A stretch of DNA of 64,000 bases. Source: Nocardia asteroides (GTDB taxonomy: Bacteria; Actinomycetota; Actinomycetes; Mycobacteriales; Mycobacteriaceae). Location of the stretch: positions 1,240,001 to 1,304,000 of the forward strand of contig CP082844.1 in NCBI GenBank assembly GCA_019930625.1, read 5' to 3'. The position numbers were made by a program, and so were the translations under genes. The notes under the pieces are model-generated. The model was given only the letters and a program-made list of their open reading frames with translations. It did not search any database and was not told where the DNA came from. The first letter of the stretch is position 1, and each line of letters begins with the position of its first letter. Shown here one piece after another: positions 37,469-44,506 of the stretch.

Positions 37469-38077
37469 TCACGCTACGGCCAGCGCCCGGTACAGCCGTT
37501 TCGCGGCACGCGGTGACAAGCGCGCCCCCGCGTCGGTGATCTCCTCACCCGCACAGCGGTGAATGGCGACCGCGTCGGCGACCACTTCGTTCAAGGCGTC
37601 CTGCCCGATGTCGGCCTCGGCCAGGTCGAGCACCGTGCGCACCGGTGTCGTCACCAGGAACGGGCCCGCCGATTCGAAGTCGGCGCCGGTCAGCGAGCGG
37701 CGCAGGACCACGAGCCGCGGTATCGCCGGGGCACGGCCCGCGCGCACCGACAAGTGCAGGAACCGCGGGCCCAGGCTGCCGAGTCCATGCAGTTCCGCCG
37801 CGCTCTGATGGGAGACGACCGAAGCACCGTCGAACCAGGCCGCCCACATCGCGTATTCGTCCAGCGGACCGTCCGGCCACTCGGCCAGCCGCAGCACGCC
37901 CACCCCGGCCCTGGTCACCGAACCGTCGCCGAGTCCTGCCCGCACTCGCGCCCCGCAGCCGGTGCGCAGGACCTGCCGAGTTGTGAAGAAACCGGCGTGC
38001 CGACCGGCCCAGCGGCGCAGGACACGCCATCCTTGTTCCGCGGATCCGATCGCGCGGCTTGCCGCATCGCCAGCCAT
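37469..38077 (-). CDS. AbiEi-like antitoxin-domain protein, solitary
   Basis: A 202-residue protein resembling the AbiEi family of type IV antitoxins and related winged-helix proteins: FFTTRQVLRTGCGARVRAGL (DNA-binding region), VLRLAEWPDGPLDEYAMWAA, then SVVSHQSAAELHGLGSLGP and a C-terminal domain with TTPVRTVLDLAEADI. The usual partner, an AbiEii nucleotidyltransferase, is not adjacent: neighbours are a methyltransferase-like gene and a DUF2993 gene. Many actinobacteria carry such solitary copies. ATG 38077 lies seven bases after TAGCCT, again leaderless-like; GTG 38083 is the alternative. Confidence 0.7.
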   Translation of the reverse strand: MAGDAASRAIGSAEQGWRVLRRWAGRHAGFFTTRQVLRTGCGARVRAGLGDGSVTRAGVGVLRLAEWPDGPLDEYAMWAAWFDGASVVSHQSAAELHGLGSLGPRFLHLSVRAGRAPAIPRLVVLRRSLTGADFESAGPFLVTTPVRTVLDLAEADIGQDALNEVVADAVAIHRCAGEEITDAGARLSPRAAKRLYRALAVA

Positions 38078-38176
38078 GGGCACCAGGCTACGCTGGGTTT
38101 TTGTGCCTCATGTCACATTCGGACCCCTCACTGCCTCCACAGAGACGGCACAGAAAGGTCGGGAAGAATTTTCGCC

Positions 38177-38899
38177 ATGAGTACGGACGCAAGCTCCACC
38201 TCGACGGTCAACCGGCGGGCCCTGCTGATCGCTGTGACCGTGGTAGCGATTCTGCTCGCCACGGTCCTGGTCGGCGGTGAGGCGTACGCCAGGCACAGGG
38301 TCTCGAACTGCATCAGCTCGCAGTTCGAGAAAGAGATGGGATCGAAGATCGACGTGAGCTTCGGTCCGAAGCCGATGCTGATCACCTGGATCGACGGCAA
38401 AGTGCCCACGGTGCGGGTGAACAGCAACGACACCAAGTTCGGACCCGCCGTCGGCATGGTGGTGCACTCCGTCTTCCGGGACGTCGACGTCGACGATCCG
38501 AACGGGAGCGTGATCGGCAGCTCCTCCGCCGACGTCACCTGGAGCAACGAAGGCATCAAGGAGACGCTCGGCGGGATGGTCAGCAATGTGAGTTCCTCCT
38601 CGAGCTCGGGCATGCTCACCCTGTCGGTGCTCGGCGGTCTGGCCGAACTGCAACTCAAACCGCAGATCGTGAACGGGGCGGTACAGGTGGAGACGATGTC
38701 GGCGGAGCTGCTCGGCATCGGCATGCCCGCCGACCTGGTGCAGAGCATCGTCGACATCTTCACCGAGAGCTTGCAGAGCTACCCGCTCGGCATGACGGCG
38801 ACGAAACTCGAGGTCACCGACTCCGGCGTCGATGTCCAACTGGCGGGTGGACGTACCCAGCTCGAGCCCGCGAGCGACAACTCCAGCACGCGCTGCTGA
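38177..38899 (+). CDS. DUF2993 (LmeA-like) membrane-anchored protein
   Basis: A 240-residue DUF2993 protein. One N-terminal membrane helix (residues about 14-34, ALLIAVTVVAILLATVLVGG) acts as signal anchor; the rest is extracytoplasmic and Ser-rich. The mycobacterial family member LmeA is a periplasmic protein affecting lipomannan elongation and binding phosphoinositides, so a lipid-binding role (SMP-like fold) is plausible. The start has no strong ribosome binding site (GGAAG 12 bases upstream). Two cysteines (NCISS, TRC) flank the mature part. Convergent with deoC. Confidence 0.82.
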   Translation: MSTDASSTSTVNRRALLIAVTVVAILLATVLVGGEAYARHRVSNCISSQFEKEMGSKIDVSFGPKPMLITWIDGKVPTVRVNSNDTKFGPAVGMVVHSVFRDVDVDDPNGSVIGSSSADVTWSNEGIKETLGGMVSNVSSSSSSGMLTLSVLGGLAELQLKPQIVNGAVQVETMSAELLGIGMPADLVQSIVDIFTESLQSYPLGMTATKLEVTDSGVDVQLAGGRTQLEPASDNSSTRC

Positions 38900-38914
38900 A
38901 ACCCACCACGGCAA

Positions 38915-38934
38915 CGCCTCCGGATCCGGCGGCG
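38915..38934. terminator. weak terminator-like hairpin
   Basis: CGCCTCCGG and CCGGCGGCG arms with one mismatch lie between the convergent DUF2993 and deoC genes. GC-rich with no U-tract on either strand, so this is only a candidate for factor-independent pausing. Confidence 0.3.
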
Positions 38935-38972
38935 GGCGAACCGGGTGCCCGCGAGAGCTTTTCGGCCGCCGG

Positions 38973-39641
38973 TCAGGCCGCGAAGCCGTCCAGCACCTCG
39001 CGCGATCTCGACAGCCCGAGCCGAGTCGCGCCCGCCGCGATCATCTCCGCCGCTGCCTCGGCTGTCCGGATACCGCCACTGGCCTTGACGCCGAGGCGTC
39101 CGCCGACTGTCTCGGCCATCAACCGCACCGCGTGCGGGCTGGCGCCGCCCGCGGGATGAAAACCCGTGGAGGTCTTCACGAAATCGGCTCCTGCCCGCTC
39201 GGCGGCCCGGCACACCCGCACGATCGCTTCGTCCGGCAGCGCGGCGGATTCGATGATCACTTTCAGCAGCGCCCGATCGCCCACCGCCTCGCGCACCGTG
39301 ACGATGTCTGCGAGCACCGCCTGGTAATCACCCGCGCGGGCCGCGCCGACGTCGACGACCATGTCGACCTCGGCCGCGCCCTGGTCCACCGCGAGCCGCG
39401 CCTCGGCGCCCTTCACCAGCGAGTGATGTTTCCCCGAGGGAAATCCGGCGACCGTCGCGACCACGAGCCCCGGCGCGCGTACCGGCAGCATGGAGGGCGA
39501 CACACAGATCGCGAGCACGCCCAGCGCACGCGCGTCCTCGATCAGCGTGTCGACGTCGGCGCGGGTCGCCTCCGGGGCGAGCAGGGTGTGGTCGATCATG
39601 GCGGCCACTTCGGCCCTGGTCAGCGACGCGGAACTTGCCAT
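38973..39641 (-). CDS. deoC: deoxyribose-phosphate aldolase
   Basis: A 222-residue class I aldolase cleaving 2-deoxyribose-5-phosphate to glyceraldehyde-3-phosphate and acetaldehyde in deoxynucleoside catabolism. Landmarks: [12 protein letters not shown], catalytic Asp in [14 protein letters not shown], Schiff-base Lys in [16 protein letters not shown] and the second Lys in [15 protein letters not shown]. Start ATG 39641 lies inside a frame that could begin 18 bases earlier; no strong ribosome binding site exists. It corresponds to Rv0478. It diverges from the GNAT gene. Confidence 0.95.
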   Translation of the reverse strand: MASSASLTRAEVAAMIDHTLLAPEATRADVDTLIEDARALGVLAICVSPSMLPVRAPGLVVATVAGFPSGKHHSLVKGAEARLAVDQGAAEVDMVVDVGAARAGDYQAVLADIVTVREAVGDRALLKVIIESAALPDEAIVRVCRAAERAGADFVKTSTGFHPAGGASPHAVRLMAETVGGRLGVKASGGIRTAEAAAEMIAAGATRLGLSRSREVLDGFAA

Positions 39642-39765
39642 GGGGTGAGAGTCTGGCATACCGGAGGCGAATTGCGTTGCGCGCGTGGCGGCACTTCCCG
39701 CACACTCGTAGCTGACGGCGCATCGGAGAACGTAACGCCTGGCCTCGACTGACTAACGTGTGCGG

Positions 39766-39804
39766 ATGGGCCCTACTTCGTTCGGGAGGAGACGACCGTG
39801 CTGA
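39766..39804 (+). CDS. possible 12-codon leader ORF before GNAT gene
   Basis: A small frame (MGPTSFGRRRPC) beginning six bases after a TAACGT -10 hexamer (39754-39759), so it would be translated from the 5' end of a leaderless mRNA. Its TGA overlaps the GTG start of the GNAT gene. The three Arg codons (AGG AGA CGA) include the GGAGGA ribosome binding site of the main gene, and two of them are rare in this genome. Translation could therefore be tied to arginine supply or simply to coupling. No comparative evidence is available. Confidence 0.35.
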   Translation: MGPTSFGRRRPC

Positions 39805-40358
39805 TCCGTCGCGAACGCGCCGACGACGCCGCTGCGATCGCAGCGGTGCACCGCAGCGCATTCGCACCGCACTATGCCCGTGCCGAGCATGTCGAGGAGG
39901 CCGTGGTGTCCGGCAATCCCGGCAGCGCGGATCCCCCGGAGGTTGGTCTCGTCGCCCAATTGCGCAGCGACGAGGGCTGGATCCCGACGCTGTCGCTGGT
40001 GGCGATCGAGCACGACAGCGTGGTCGGACACCTGTGCCTGACCAGAGCCGCGGTCGGCCCGTTCCCCGTGCTGGCACTCGGCCCGATCGGCGTCCTCGCC
40101 GATCATCAAGGCGCGGGCATCGGCTCGGCGCTCATGCACGCGGCGCTCGGCGCCGCCGACGCGCTCGACGAACCACTGATCGGCCTGCTCGGCAGCTTGG
40201 AGCTCTACCCACGCTTCGGTTTCGTCCCCGCCGCCCGTCTCGGCATCACACCGGACGACCCAGCCTGGATCAGCCACTTCCAGGTCCGATCCCTGTCGGC
40301 CTACGACTCCCGGATCGCCGGCGAATTCCATTACGCGGAACCGTTTTACACCCTCTGA
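39798..40358 (+). CDS. GNAT family N-acetyltransferase
   Basis: A 186-residue GNAT protein. The acetyl-CoA pyrophosphate loop is in GVLADHQGAGIGSALMHAAL (variant Q/RxxGxG/A), preceded by LALGPIGV; the C-terminal part contains LLGSLELYPRFGFVPAA, typical of the YhbS-type subfamily. The substrate is unknown. The start GTG 39798 has GGAGGA eight bases upstream and overlaps a possible leader ORF. It lies between deoC (divergent) and the VapC remnant. Confidence 0.88.
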   Translation: MLIRRERADDAAAIAAVHRSAFAPHYARAEHVEEAVVSGNPGSADPPEVGLVAQLRSDEGWIPTLSLVAIEHDSVVGHLCLTRAAVGPFPVLALGPIGVLADHQGAGIGSALMHAALGAADALDEPLIGLLGSLELYPRFGFVPAARLGITPDDPAWISHFQVRSLSAYDSRIAGEFHYAEPFYTL

Positions 40359-40444
40359 CCGACCGGACGACATGGATCGTCCGCCGAGGCGACCGGTGGC
40401 GCCCACGCGGTTCGATCCGCACCCTCGACCGTGCGGCGTGCGGT

Positions 40445-40690
40445 TCACGCCCAGGGGTCGATGACACGCACCCCGGCAGCCTGGAACGGCGCGCAATCGC
40501 GAGTCGCCACGGCCATGTTCGCGGCACTCGCCGTCGCGGCGACATAGCCGTCAGCGGTCCCGATCCCGGCACCGGCAGCCCGTGCCGTGGCCATGAGTTC
40601 CGCGGATGCGATGGAAGCAGTCGAGTCGAATGCGAGCACTCGTCCCGCGAACAGGGGCAGCACCCGAGTTTCGAGTCGTTCGCGCAAATA
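40445..40690 (-). pseudogene. truncated VapC PIN-domain toxin
   Basis: About 80 codons matching the C-terminal two-thirds of FitB/VapC-type PIN domains: ERLETRVLPLFAGRVLAFDS, then MATARAAGAGIGTADGYVAA with the second and third acidic residues, and VATRDCAPFQAAGVRVIDPW. The N-terminal part with the first essential Asp (usual LDTNV) is missing; the frame upstream runs into unrelated Arg/Pro-rich sequence and then the purU promoter. No antitoxin gene is beside it. It is therefore a decayed remnant and should be non-toxic. Confidence 0.7.
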
Positions 40691-40784
40691 GGGCGGATAA
40701 GGATGCTTCGGACCTCCCTCGGCTCGCAGGCCGCAGCGCGAAGGCGCGGCAAATCTTGTACGGCGCACCTGGGAGGATGAACGC

Positions 40785-41675
40785 ATGAGTTCCGCTCCAC
40801 CCGTTCAGGACGACCGCCGCTACGTGCTGACCCTCGGCTGCCCGGACCGGCCCGGCATCATCGCCGGGATCACGTCGTTCATCGCCGAGTTCGGCGGCTC
40901 GATCGTGGAGGCCGGATACCACTCCGATCCGGATACCGGCTGGTTCTTCACTCGCCAGGCGATCAAGGCCGCGACGGTGCCGTTCGGGATCGCGGAACTG
41001 CGTGACCGGTTCGCCGCGGTGGCGGCCGCCCTGGGTCCGGAGACCGAATGGCAACTGCTGGACTCCGGCGCGCGCCGCCGGGCGGTCCTGCTGGTCAGCA
41101 AGGACGGCCATTGCCTGCACGACCTGCTCGGACGCGCCGCCAGCGGTGAGTTGCCCGCCACCATCGAGGCGGTGATCGGCAATCACCCGGATCTTGCCGC
41201 GATGACGGAGGCGCACGGCGTGAAGTTCCATCACGTGCCGTTCCCGAAGGACCCGGCCGAACGCGGTCCCGCGTTCGAAGAGGTCCGCGCCCTGGTGGAC
41301 GCGCACGACCCGCACGCGGTGGTGCTGGCCCGGTTCATGCAGGTGCTGCCCGCGCGGCTGTGCGAGCACTGGGCGGGCAAGGCGATCAACATCCACCACA
41401 GCTTCTTGCCGTCTTTCGTCGGCGCTCGCCCGTATCACCAGGCGTTCGCCCGCGGCGTGAAGCTGATCGGAGCCACCTGCCACTACGTGACCGCGGAACT
41501 GGACGCGGGCCCGATCATCGAGCAAGACGTCATCCGCATCGATCACGCCGACGAAGTGCGCGACATGGTCCGCCAAGGCCGCGACATCGAGCGGGTGGTC
41601 CTGGCGCGCGGGTTGCGCTGGCACCTGGAGGGGCGGGTCCTGGTGCACGGTCGCCGGACGGTCGTCTTCTCCTGA
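40785..41675 (+). CDS. purU: formyltetrahydrofolate deformylase
   Basis: A 296-residue PurU hydrolysing 10-formyl-THF to formate and THF. Residues about 12-90 are an ACT domain (VLTLGCPDRPGIIAGITSFI, DTGWFFTRQAIKA) and about 95-290 the formyl-transferase fold: VLLVSKDGHCLHDLL, VLARFMQVLPARLCEHW, catalytic Asn-His in INIHHSFLPSFVGARPY, and Asp in YVTAELDAGPIIEQ. Start ATG 40785 with GGGAGG eight bases upstream. It converges with the alpha/beta hydrolase gene. It balances one-carbon pools, supplying formate for PurT-type steps. Confidence 0.96.
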   Translation: MSSAPPVQDDRRYVLTLGCPDRPGIIAGITSFIAEFGGSIVEAGYHSDPDTGWFFTRQAIKAATVPFGIAELRDRFAAVAAALGPETEWQLLDSGARRRAVLLVSKDGHCLHDLLGRAASGELPATIEAVIGNHPDLAAMTEAHGVKFHHVPFPKDPAERGPAFEEVRALVDAHDPHAVVLARFMQVLPARLCEHWAGKAINIHHSFLPSFVGARPYHQAFARGVKLIGATCHYVTAELDAGPIIEQDVIRIDHADEVRDMVRQGRDIERVVLARGLRWHLEGRVLVHGRRTVVFS

Positions 41676-41702
41676 CCTGCGCGCGAACGGAAACCCGGTA
41701 GA

Positions 41703-42746
41703 TCAGCCCGCGAGGTCCGCGCGGGCGGGTTTGCCCACCGCGGCGAGCAGGCGCGCGAGCTCCTCGTTGAACCGCTCGTAGGCCTCGACATTGCCGAGAT
41801 GGCCGGCCGGCAGCATCTGGTAGCGCACCGGACTGCCGGTCTGCCGGAGCATGTCGACGATCCGCTCGGAGTGGACCGGCGGCGTCATGTCGTCGAATTG
41901 GCCAGAGAGCACCGTCGTGGGGACCACCAGGTTGCGCGCCGACTGCCCGACATCCATCGTGGCGAGCAGGAAACCGAACTTCGAACGCACCCAGGCCGGG
42001 CACGAGCGAACGATGGCCATGCTGAAATCCAGCAGGTCGCCTTTCGCCGCGGTGCTGAGAATCTGGCGCGCGAACAGCCAGCGCACCGGCGCGACAGGCG
42101 GGAAGACGATCGGAGCGCCGAGGCCGAACCTGCCGAACAGGAACGGCAGCGGCACCTTCAATTGCAGCAGCCGCAGCGGCCGGTTCAACAGCGGCACCAC
42201 CGTGGTCTCCAGGATGAGCCGGTCGGCCGCGGTATTGGTCAGCAGCACCGCCAGCGCCTGCCGCGCGACCCGCTCGGGATAGCGTCCCGCCCACGCCTGC
42301 AGGGTCATGCCGCCCAGGCTGTGGCCGACCAGCACGGCTCGCTGTCCGGGGGCGAGCGCGGCGTCGAGCACCGCGGCCAGATCGTCGGCCAGCAGGTCCG
42401 TGGTCAACTCGCTCGACCCGTATTCGCTCTCGCCGTGGCCGCGCTGATCGTAGGCGATCACTCGATAGTCGCCGGCGAACGCGTTGATCTGCGGGTTCCA
42501 GTATTCGAGGCAGCAGGTCCAGCCGTGGACCAGCACGACGACGGGACGATCCGCCGGGCCGTAGGCGTGAACTCGCAGCCGTGCCCCGTCGCCTGCCCGG
42601 ACCGGCATCACCTCATGGCGCACGGTCGGGGGATTGAACGCGGCGGTCCGGTAGGTACGGGAACGCAAGTCGGCGCTGTGCGCGGCGCGCAAGCTCCGGA
42701 GCAGCCCCGGGAAGCTGGTCAACGCGGTCGGCAGCATGGCACGCAT
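41703..42746 (-). CDS. alpha/beta hydrolase
   Basis: A 347-residue hydrolase: VVVLVHGWTCCLEYW (oxyanion), YDQRGHGESEYG, nucleophile Ser in AVLVGHSLGGMTLQAW, acid near TTVLSGQFDDMTPP, and His in LPAGHLGNVEAYE. The insertion between strands (LLNRPLRLLQLKVPLPFLFG) is hydrophobic, suggesting a lipid-like substrate or membrane contact. Start ATG 42746 with AAAGGAG six bases upstream. A palindrome with GTTACTG/CAGTAAC arms (42762-42782) overlies the promoter, so it is probably repressed by a TetR-type regulator whose gene is not adjacent. Confidence 0.9.
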   Translation of the reverse strand: MRAMLPTALTSFPGLLRSLRAAHSADLRSRTYRTAAFNPPTVRHEVMPVRAGDGARLRVHAYGPADRPVVVLVHGWTCCLEYWNPQINAFAGDYRVIAYDQRGHGESEYGSSELTTDLLADDLAAVLDAALAPGQRAVLVGHSLGGMTLQAWAGRYPERVARQALAVLLTNTAADRLILETTVVPLLNRPLRLLQLKVPLPFLFGRFGLGAPIVFPPVAPVRWLFARQILSTAAKGDLLDFSMAIVRSCPAWVRSKFGFLLATMDVGQSARNLVVPTTVLSGQFDDMTPPVHSERIVDMLRQTGSPVRYQMLPAGHLGNVEAYERFNEELARLLAAVGKPARADLAG

Positions 42747-42761
42747 CGGACACTCCTTTGT

Positions 42762-42782
42762 GTTACTGATAGATACAGTAAC
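42762..42782 (-). promoter_or_regulatory. putative operator upstream of alpha/beta hydrolase
   Basis: Perfect 7-base inverted repeat GTTACTG and CAGTAAC separated by ATAGATA, centred 26 bases before the ATG and just upstream of the ribosome binding site. It is AT-rich compared with its surroundings. Size and spacing are typical of TetR-family sites. The regulator is unknown. Confidence 0.6.
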
Positions 42783-42838
42783 CCCGATTCGCACCGCTTG
42801 CTAGTGCAAGCACCCTTATCCGTCGGCGAACTCGCCTC

Positions 42839-43129
42839 TCACCAGCGCGGACCTCGCTGCACCTCGTCCACCTTGGGCCGGACGTCGGCCAGGTAGATGC
42901 CCGTCGCGATGATGGCCGCGAAGGAAAGCAGGCCCAGACCTGCCGGGAAGAGAACGAGCACGAGCACGGCCGCCCCGAGAATCGCCAGCCAGATCGGCTT
43001 GGTCAGCTTGTCCACCGCGGTGAACGCGTCCGGACGCTGACGCACGGCGTGGATCAGCGCGAAAATCGTCGCACCGAGCGCCGCCAGCCACAGCACCAGC
43101 AGGATCATCCCGGTCAAACCGTGCACCAT
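42839..43129 (-). CDS. DUF2516 family membrane protein
   Basis: A 96-residue membrane protein with about three helices (LTGMILLVLWLAALGATIFA, WLAILGAAVLVLVLFPAGL, LLSFAAIIATGIYLADV) and a basic cytosolic loop HAVRQRPDAFTAVDKLTKP. It is the Rv0476 homologue and lies directly after hbhA as in mycobacteria. The start ATG 43129 follows GGTGGGG by five bases; two upstream ATGs (43147, 43144) lack a site. Function unknown; the invariant neighbourhood suggests a role with HBHA at the membrane. Confidence 0.85.
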   Translation of the reverse strand: MVHGLTGMILLVLWLAALGATIFALIHAVRQRPDAFTAVDKLTKPIWLAILGAAVLVLVLFPAGLGLLSFAAIIATGIYLADVRPKVDEVQRGPRW

Positions 43130-43211
43130 ATTCACCCCACCCATCATAGAAGCAACGCCCCCGCACACCAGGGGTGTACGAGGGCGTCGGGCAGCCTCAG
43201 CGGCGTATCGG

Positions 43212-43898
43212 TCAGGCCTTCTTGGGGGCGGCCTTCTTCGCCGGAGCCTTCTTGGCGGCGGTGGCGGTGGCGGGAGCGGCCTTCTTGGCCGGAGCCTTCT
43301 TCGGCGCGCCGTTCACGACGGGAGCCGCGGCGGGCTCGGTGGTCACCTCGACGACCTCGGCCTCTACGACCGGCGCCGGATCGGCCACCTGCTCGGCCTC
43401 GGTCTCGACCTTGGCCGGGCGGCCGAGCAGTCCGTTGACGCGCTCGAGCACGTCCTCGGCGCGGCTCACCGCGTCGCCGTAGATGGTCTCGACCTTGCCG
43501 ATCCGCTCCTCGACGAGGTGGTTGGCGCGCAGCCGGTCGATGGCTTCCTCACCGCGGACGGCGAGGTCGGCGTAGATGTCGAGCGCCTGCCGGTAGTACC
43601 TCTCGGCCAGCGTGCGCAGCTCCTCGGCGGTGAACTTCTCGCGCAGCTCGGCGAGGTCCTCCGGGAGTTCCGACGGCAGCCCGGACAGCCGCTCGCGCAG
43701 CGACTCGAACTGCGCCTGCACGTCGGCGGGGACGTTGGCGAAGCGCTCGCGCGCCTCCTCCACCCGGGCCTGCACCTCGGTGGCGACCGCACGCTCGCGC
43801 ACCTGCGCGACGACGTCGTTGACGGCGGTGTAGAGGGCGTCACCCGCGCCGACGGTGGCGAGTAAGGGCTTGGTGACGGTGGCGTTCTTCTCGGTCAT
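43212..43898 (-). CDS. hbhA: heparin-binding haemagglutinin-like protein
   Basis: A 228-residue HBHA homologue. It has no signal peptide. Residues about 1-150 form an alpha-helical coiled coil (VQARVEEARERFANVPADVQ, RERLSGLPSELPEDLAELRE). Residues about 175-228 are a Lys/Ala/Pro-rich tail with repeats of the APKKAPAKKAAP kind that in M. tuberculosis binds heparan sulfate and is methylated on lysines; surface adhesion and lipid-body roles are known there. Start ATG 43898 with AGGAGA nine bases upstream; overlaps the XRE regulator stop by four bases (ATGA). Downstream is the DUF2516 gene. Confidence 0.92.
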   Translation of the reverse strand: MTEKNATVTKPLLATVGAGDALYTAVNDVVAQVRERAVATEVQARVEEARERFANVPADVQAQFESLRERLSGLPSELPEDLAELREKFTAEELRTLAERYYRQALDIYADLAVRGEEAIDRLRANHLVEERIGKVETIYGDAVSRAEDVLERVNGLLGRPAKVETEAEQVADPAPVVEAEVVEVTTEPAAAPVVNGAPKKAPAKKAAPATATAAKKAPAKKAAPKKA

Positions 43899-44401
43899 TG
43901 TGTTTCGTTCTCCTGGCGTGGCGGAGTGTCGGTTGTCGTACGCGGAACGTCGCTGTCCCATACGTCCCCCCCTGCCTCGTTTCCTCCGTTTTCCCGGCGA
44001 AACGATTCATAGATGTCCAGCAGCACCTGCTTCTGCCGCTCACTGATGAACGTGTCGGCGAGCAGTGCGTCCCGGACCGGACTGTGCGGCCGCTGCTCGA
44101 GATAGCCAGCCCGTACGTACAAGACCTCCGAGGAGACCCGCAGCGCCTTCGCGATCTGCGTGAGCACTTCGGCGGACGGGTTACGCAGTCCGCGCTCGAT
44201 CTGACTGAGGTACGGATTGCTCACCCCCGCCAGCTGGGCGAGCTGACGTAGCGAGACTTGCGCGGCCTCGCGCTGCGCCCTGATGAAGCCTCCGATGTCG
44301 TGCGCCGCACTGACGACGCGCCCTCCTCGTTCGCCGACGCCGGACGAGTGCTCGTCCGATCTGTCGGTGTACTCGGCGGAAACCTCGGGCTGGTCTGCCA
44401 T
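43895..44401 (-). CDS. XRE-family transcriptional regulator (Rv0474-like)
   Basis: A 168-residue regulator. The HTH (about residues 35-90) reads IGGFIRAQREAAQVSLRQLA then GVSNPYLSQIERGLRNPSAE; the C-terminal half is charged and probably a dimerisation region (SERQKQVLLDIYESFRREN). The N-terminal 30 residues are acidic and disordered. ATG 44401 follows AAGG by six bases. It is co-translated with hbhA and has a good promoter with TGCTAGC repeats, indicating autorepression of the regulator-hbhA operon. Its counterpart Rv0474 also precedes hbhA. Confidence 0.9.
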   Translation of the reverse strand: MADQPEVSAEYTDRSDEHSSGVGERGGRVVSAAHDIGGFIRAQREAAQVSLRQLAQLAGVSNPYLSQIERGLRNPSAEVLTQIAKALRVSSEVLYVRAGYLEQRPHSPVRDALLADTFISERQKQVLLDIYESFRRENGGNEAGGDVWDSDVPRTTTDTPPRQENETQ

Positions 44402-44432
44402 CACTCACCTTCTGGCGGTTTGTACGGGTTCG

Positions 44433-44461
44433 ATTCTAGGTCAGGGTGCTAGCTATTGCAA
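44433..44461 (-). promoter_or_regulatory. sigma-A promoter of XRE-hbhA operon
   Basis: On the minus strand -35 TTGCAA (44461-44456), a 17-base spacer, and -10 TAGAAT (44438-44433): the best housekeeping-type promoter in the window. The ATG of the regulator lies 31 bases further. Sequences TGCTAGCT and TGCTAGCA at 44447 and 44468, 21 bases apart, overlap the spacer and lie upstream of -35. Confidence 0.8.
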
Positions 44462-44476
44462 GCAGTCTGCTAGCAG
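44447..44476. promoter_or_regulatory. putative XRE operator repeats
   Basis: Two GCTAGC palindromes (44448-44453 inside TGCTAGCT, and the larger perfect CTGCTAGCAG at 44467-44476) flank the -35 element at about two helical turns. They are likely binding sites of the autogenous XRE regulator, blocking RNA polymerase. This is inferred from position and symmetry only. Confidence 0.55.
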
Positions 44477-44506
44477 CGACTGGGCAAACGTTCCGCGTGC
44501 CGTGGA

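Noticed and set aside
43212..43350. Lys/Ala repeats at the end of hbhA as a tandem DNA repeat or CRISPR-like array
   Set aside because: The repetition is at protein level (AAKKAP-type units) in a known Lys-rich tail; DNA units are short, imperfect and without spacers.
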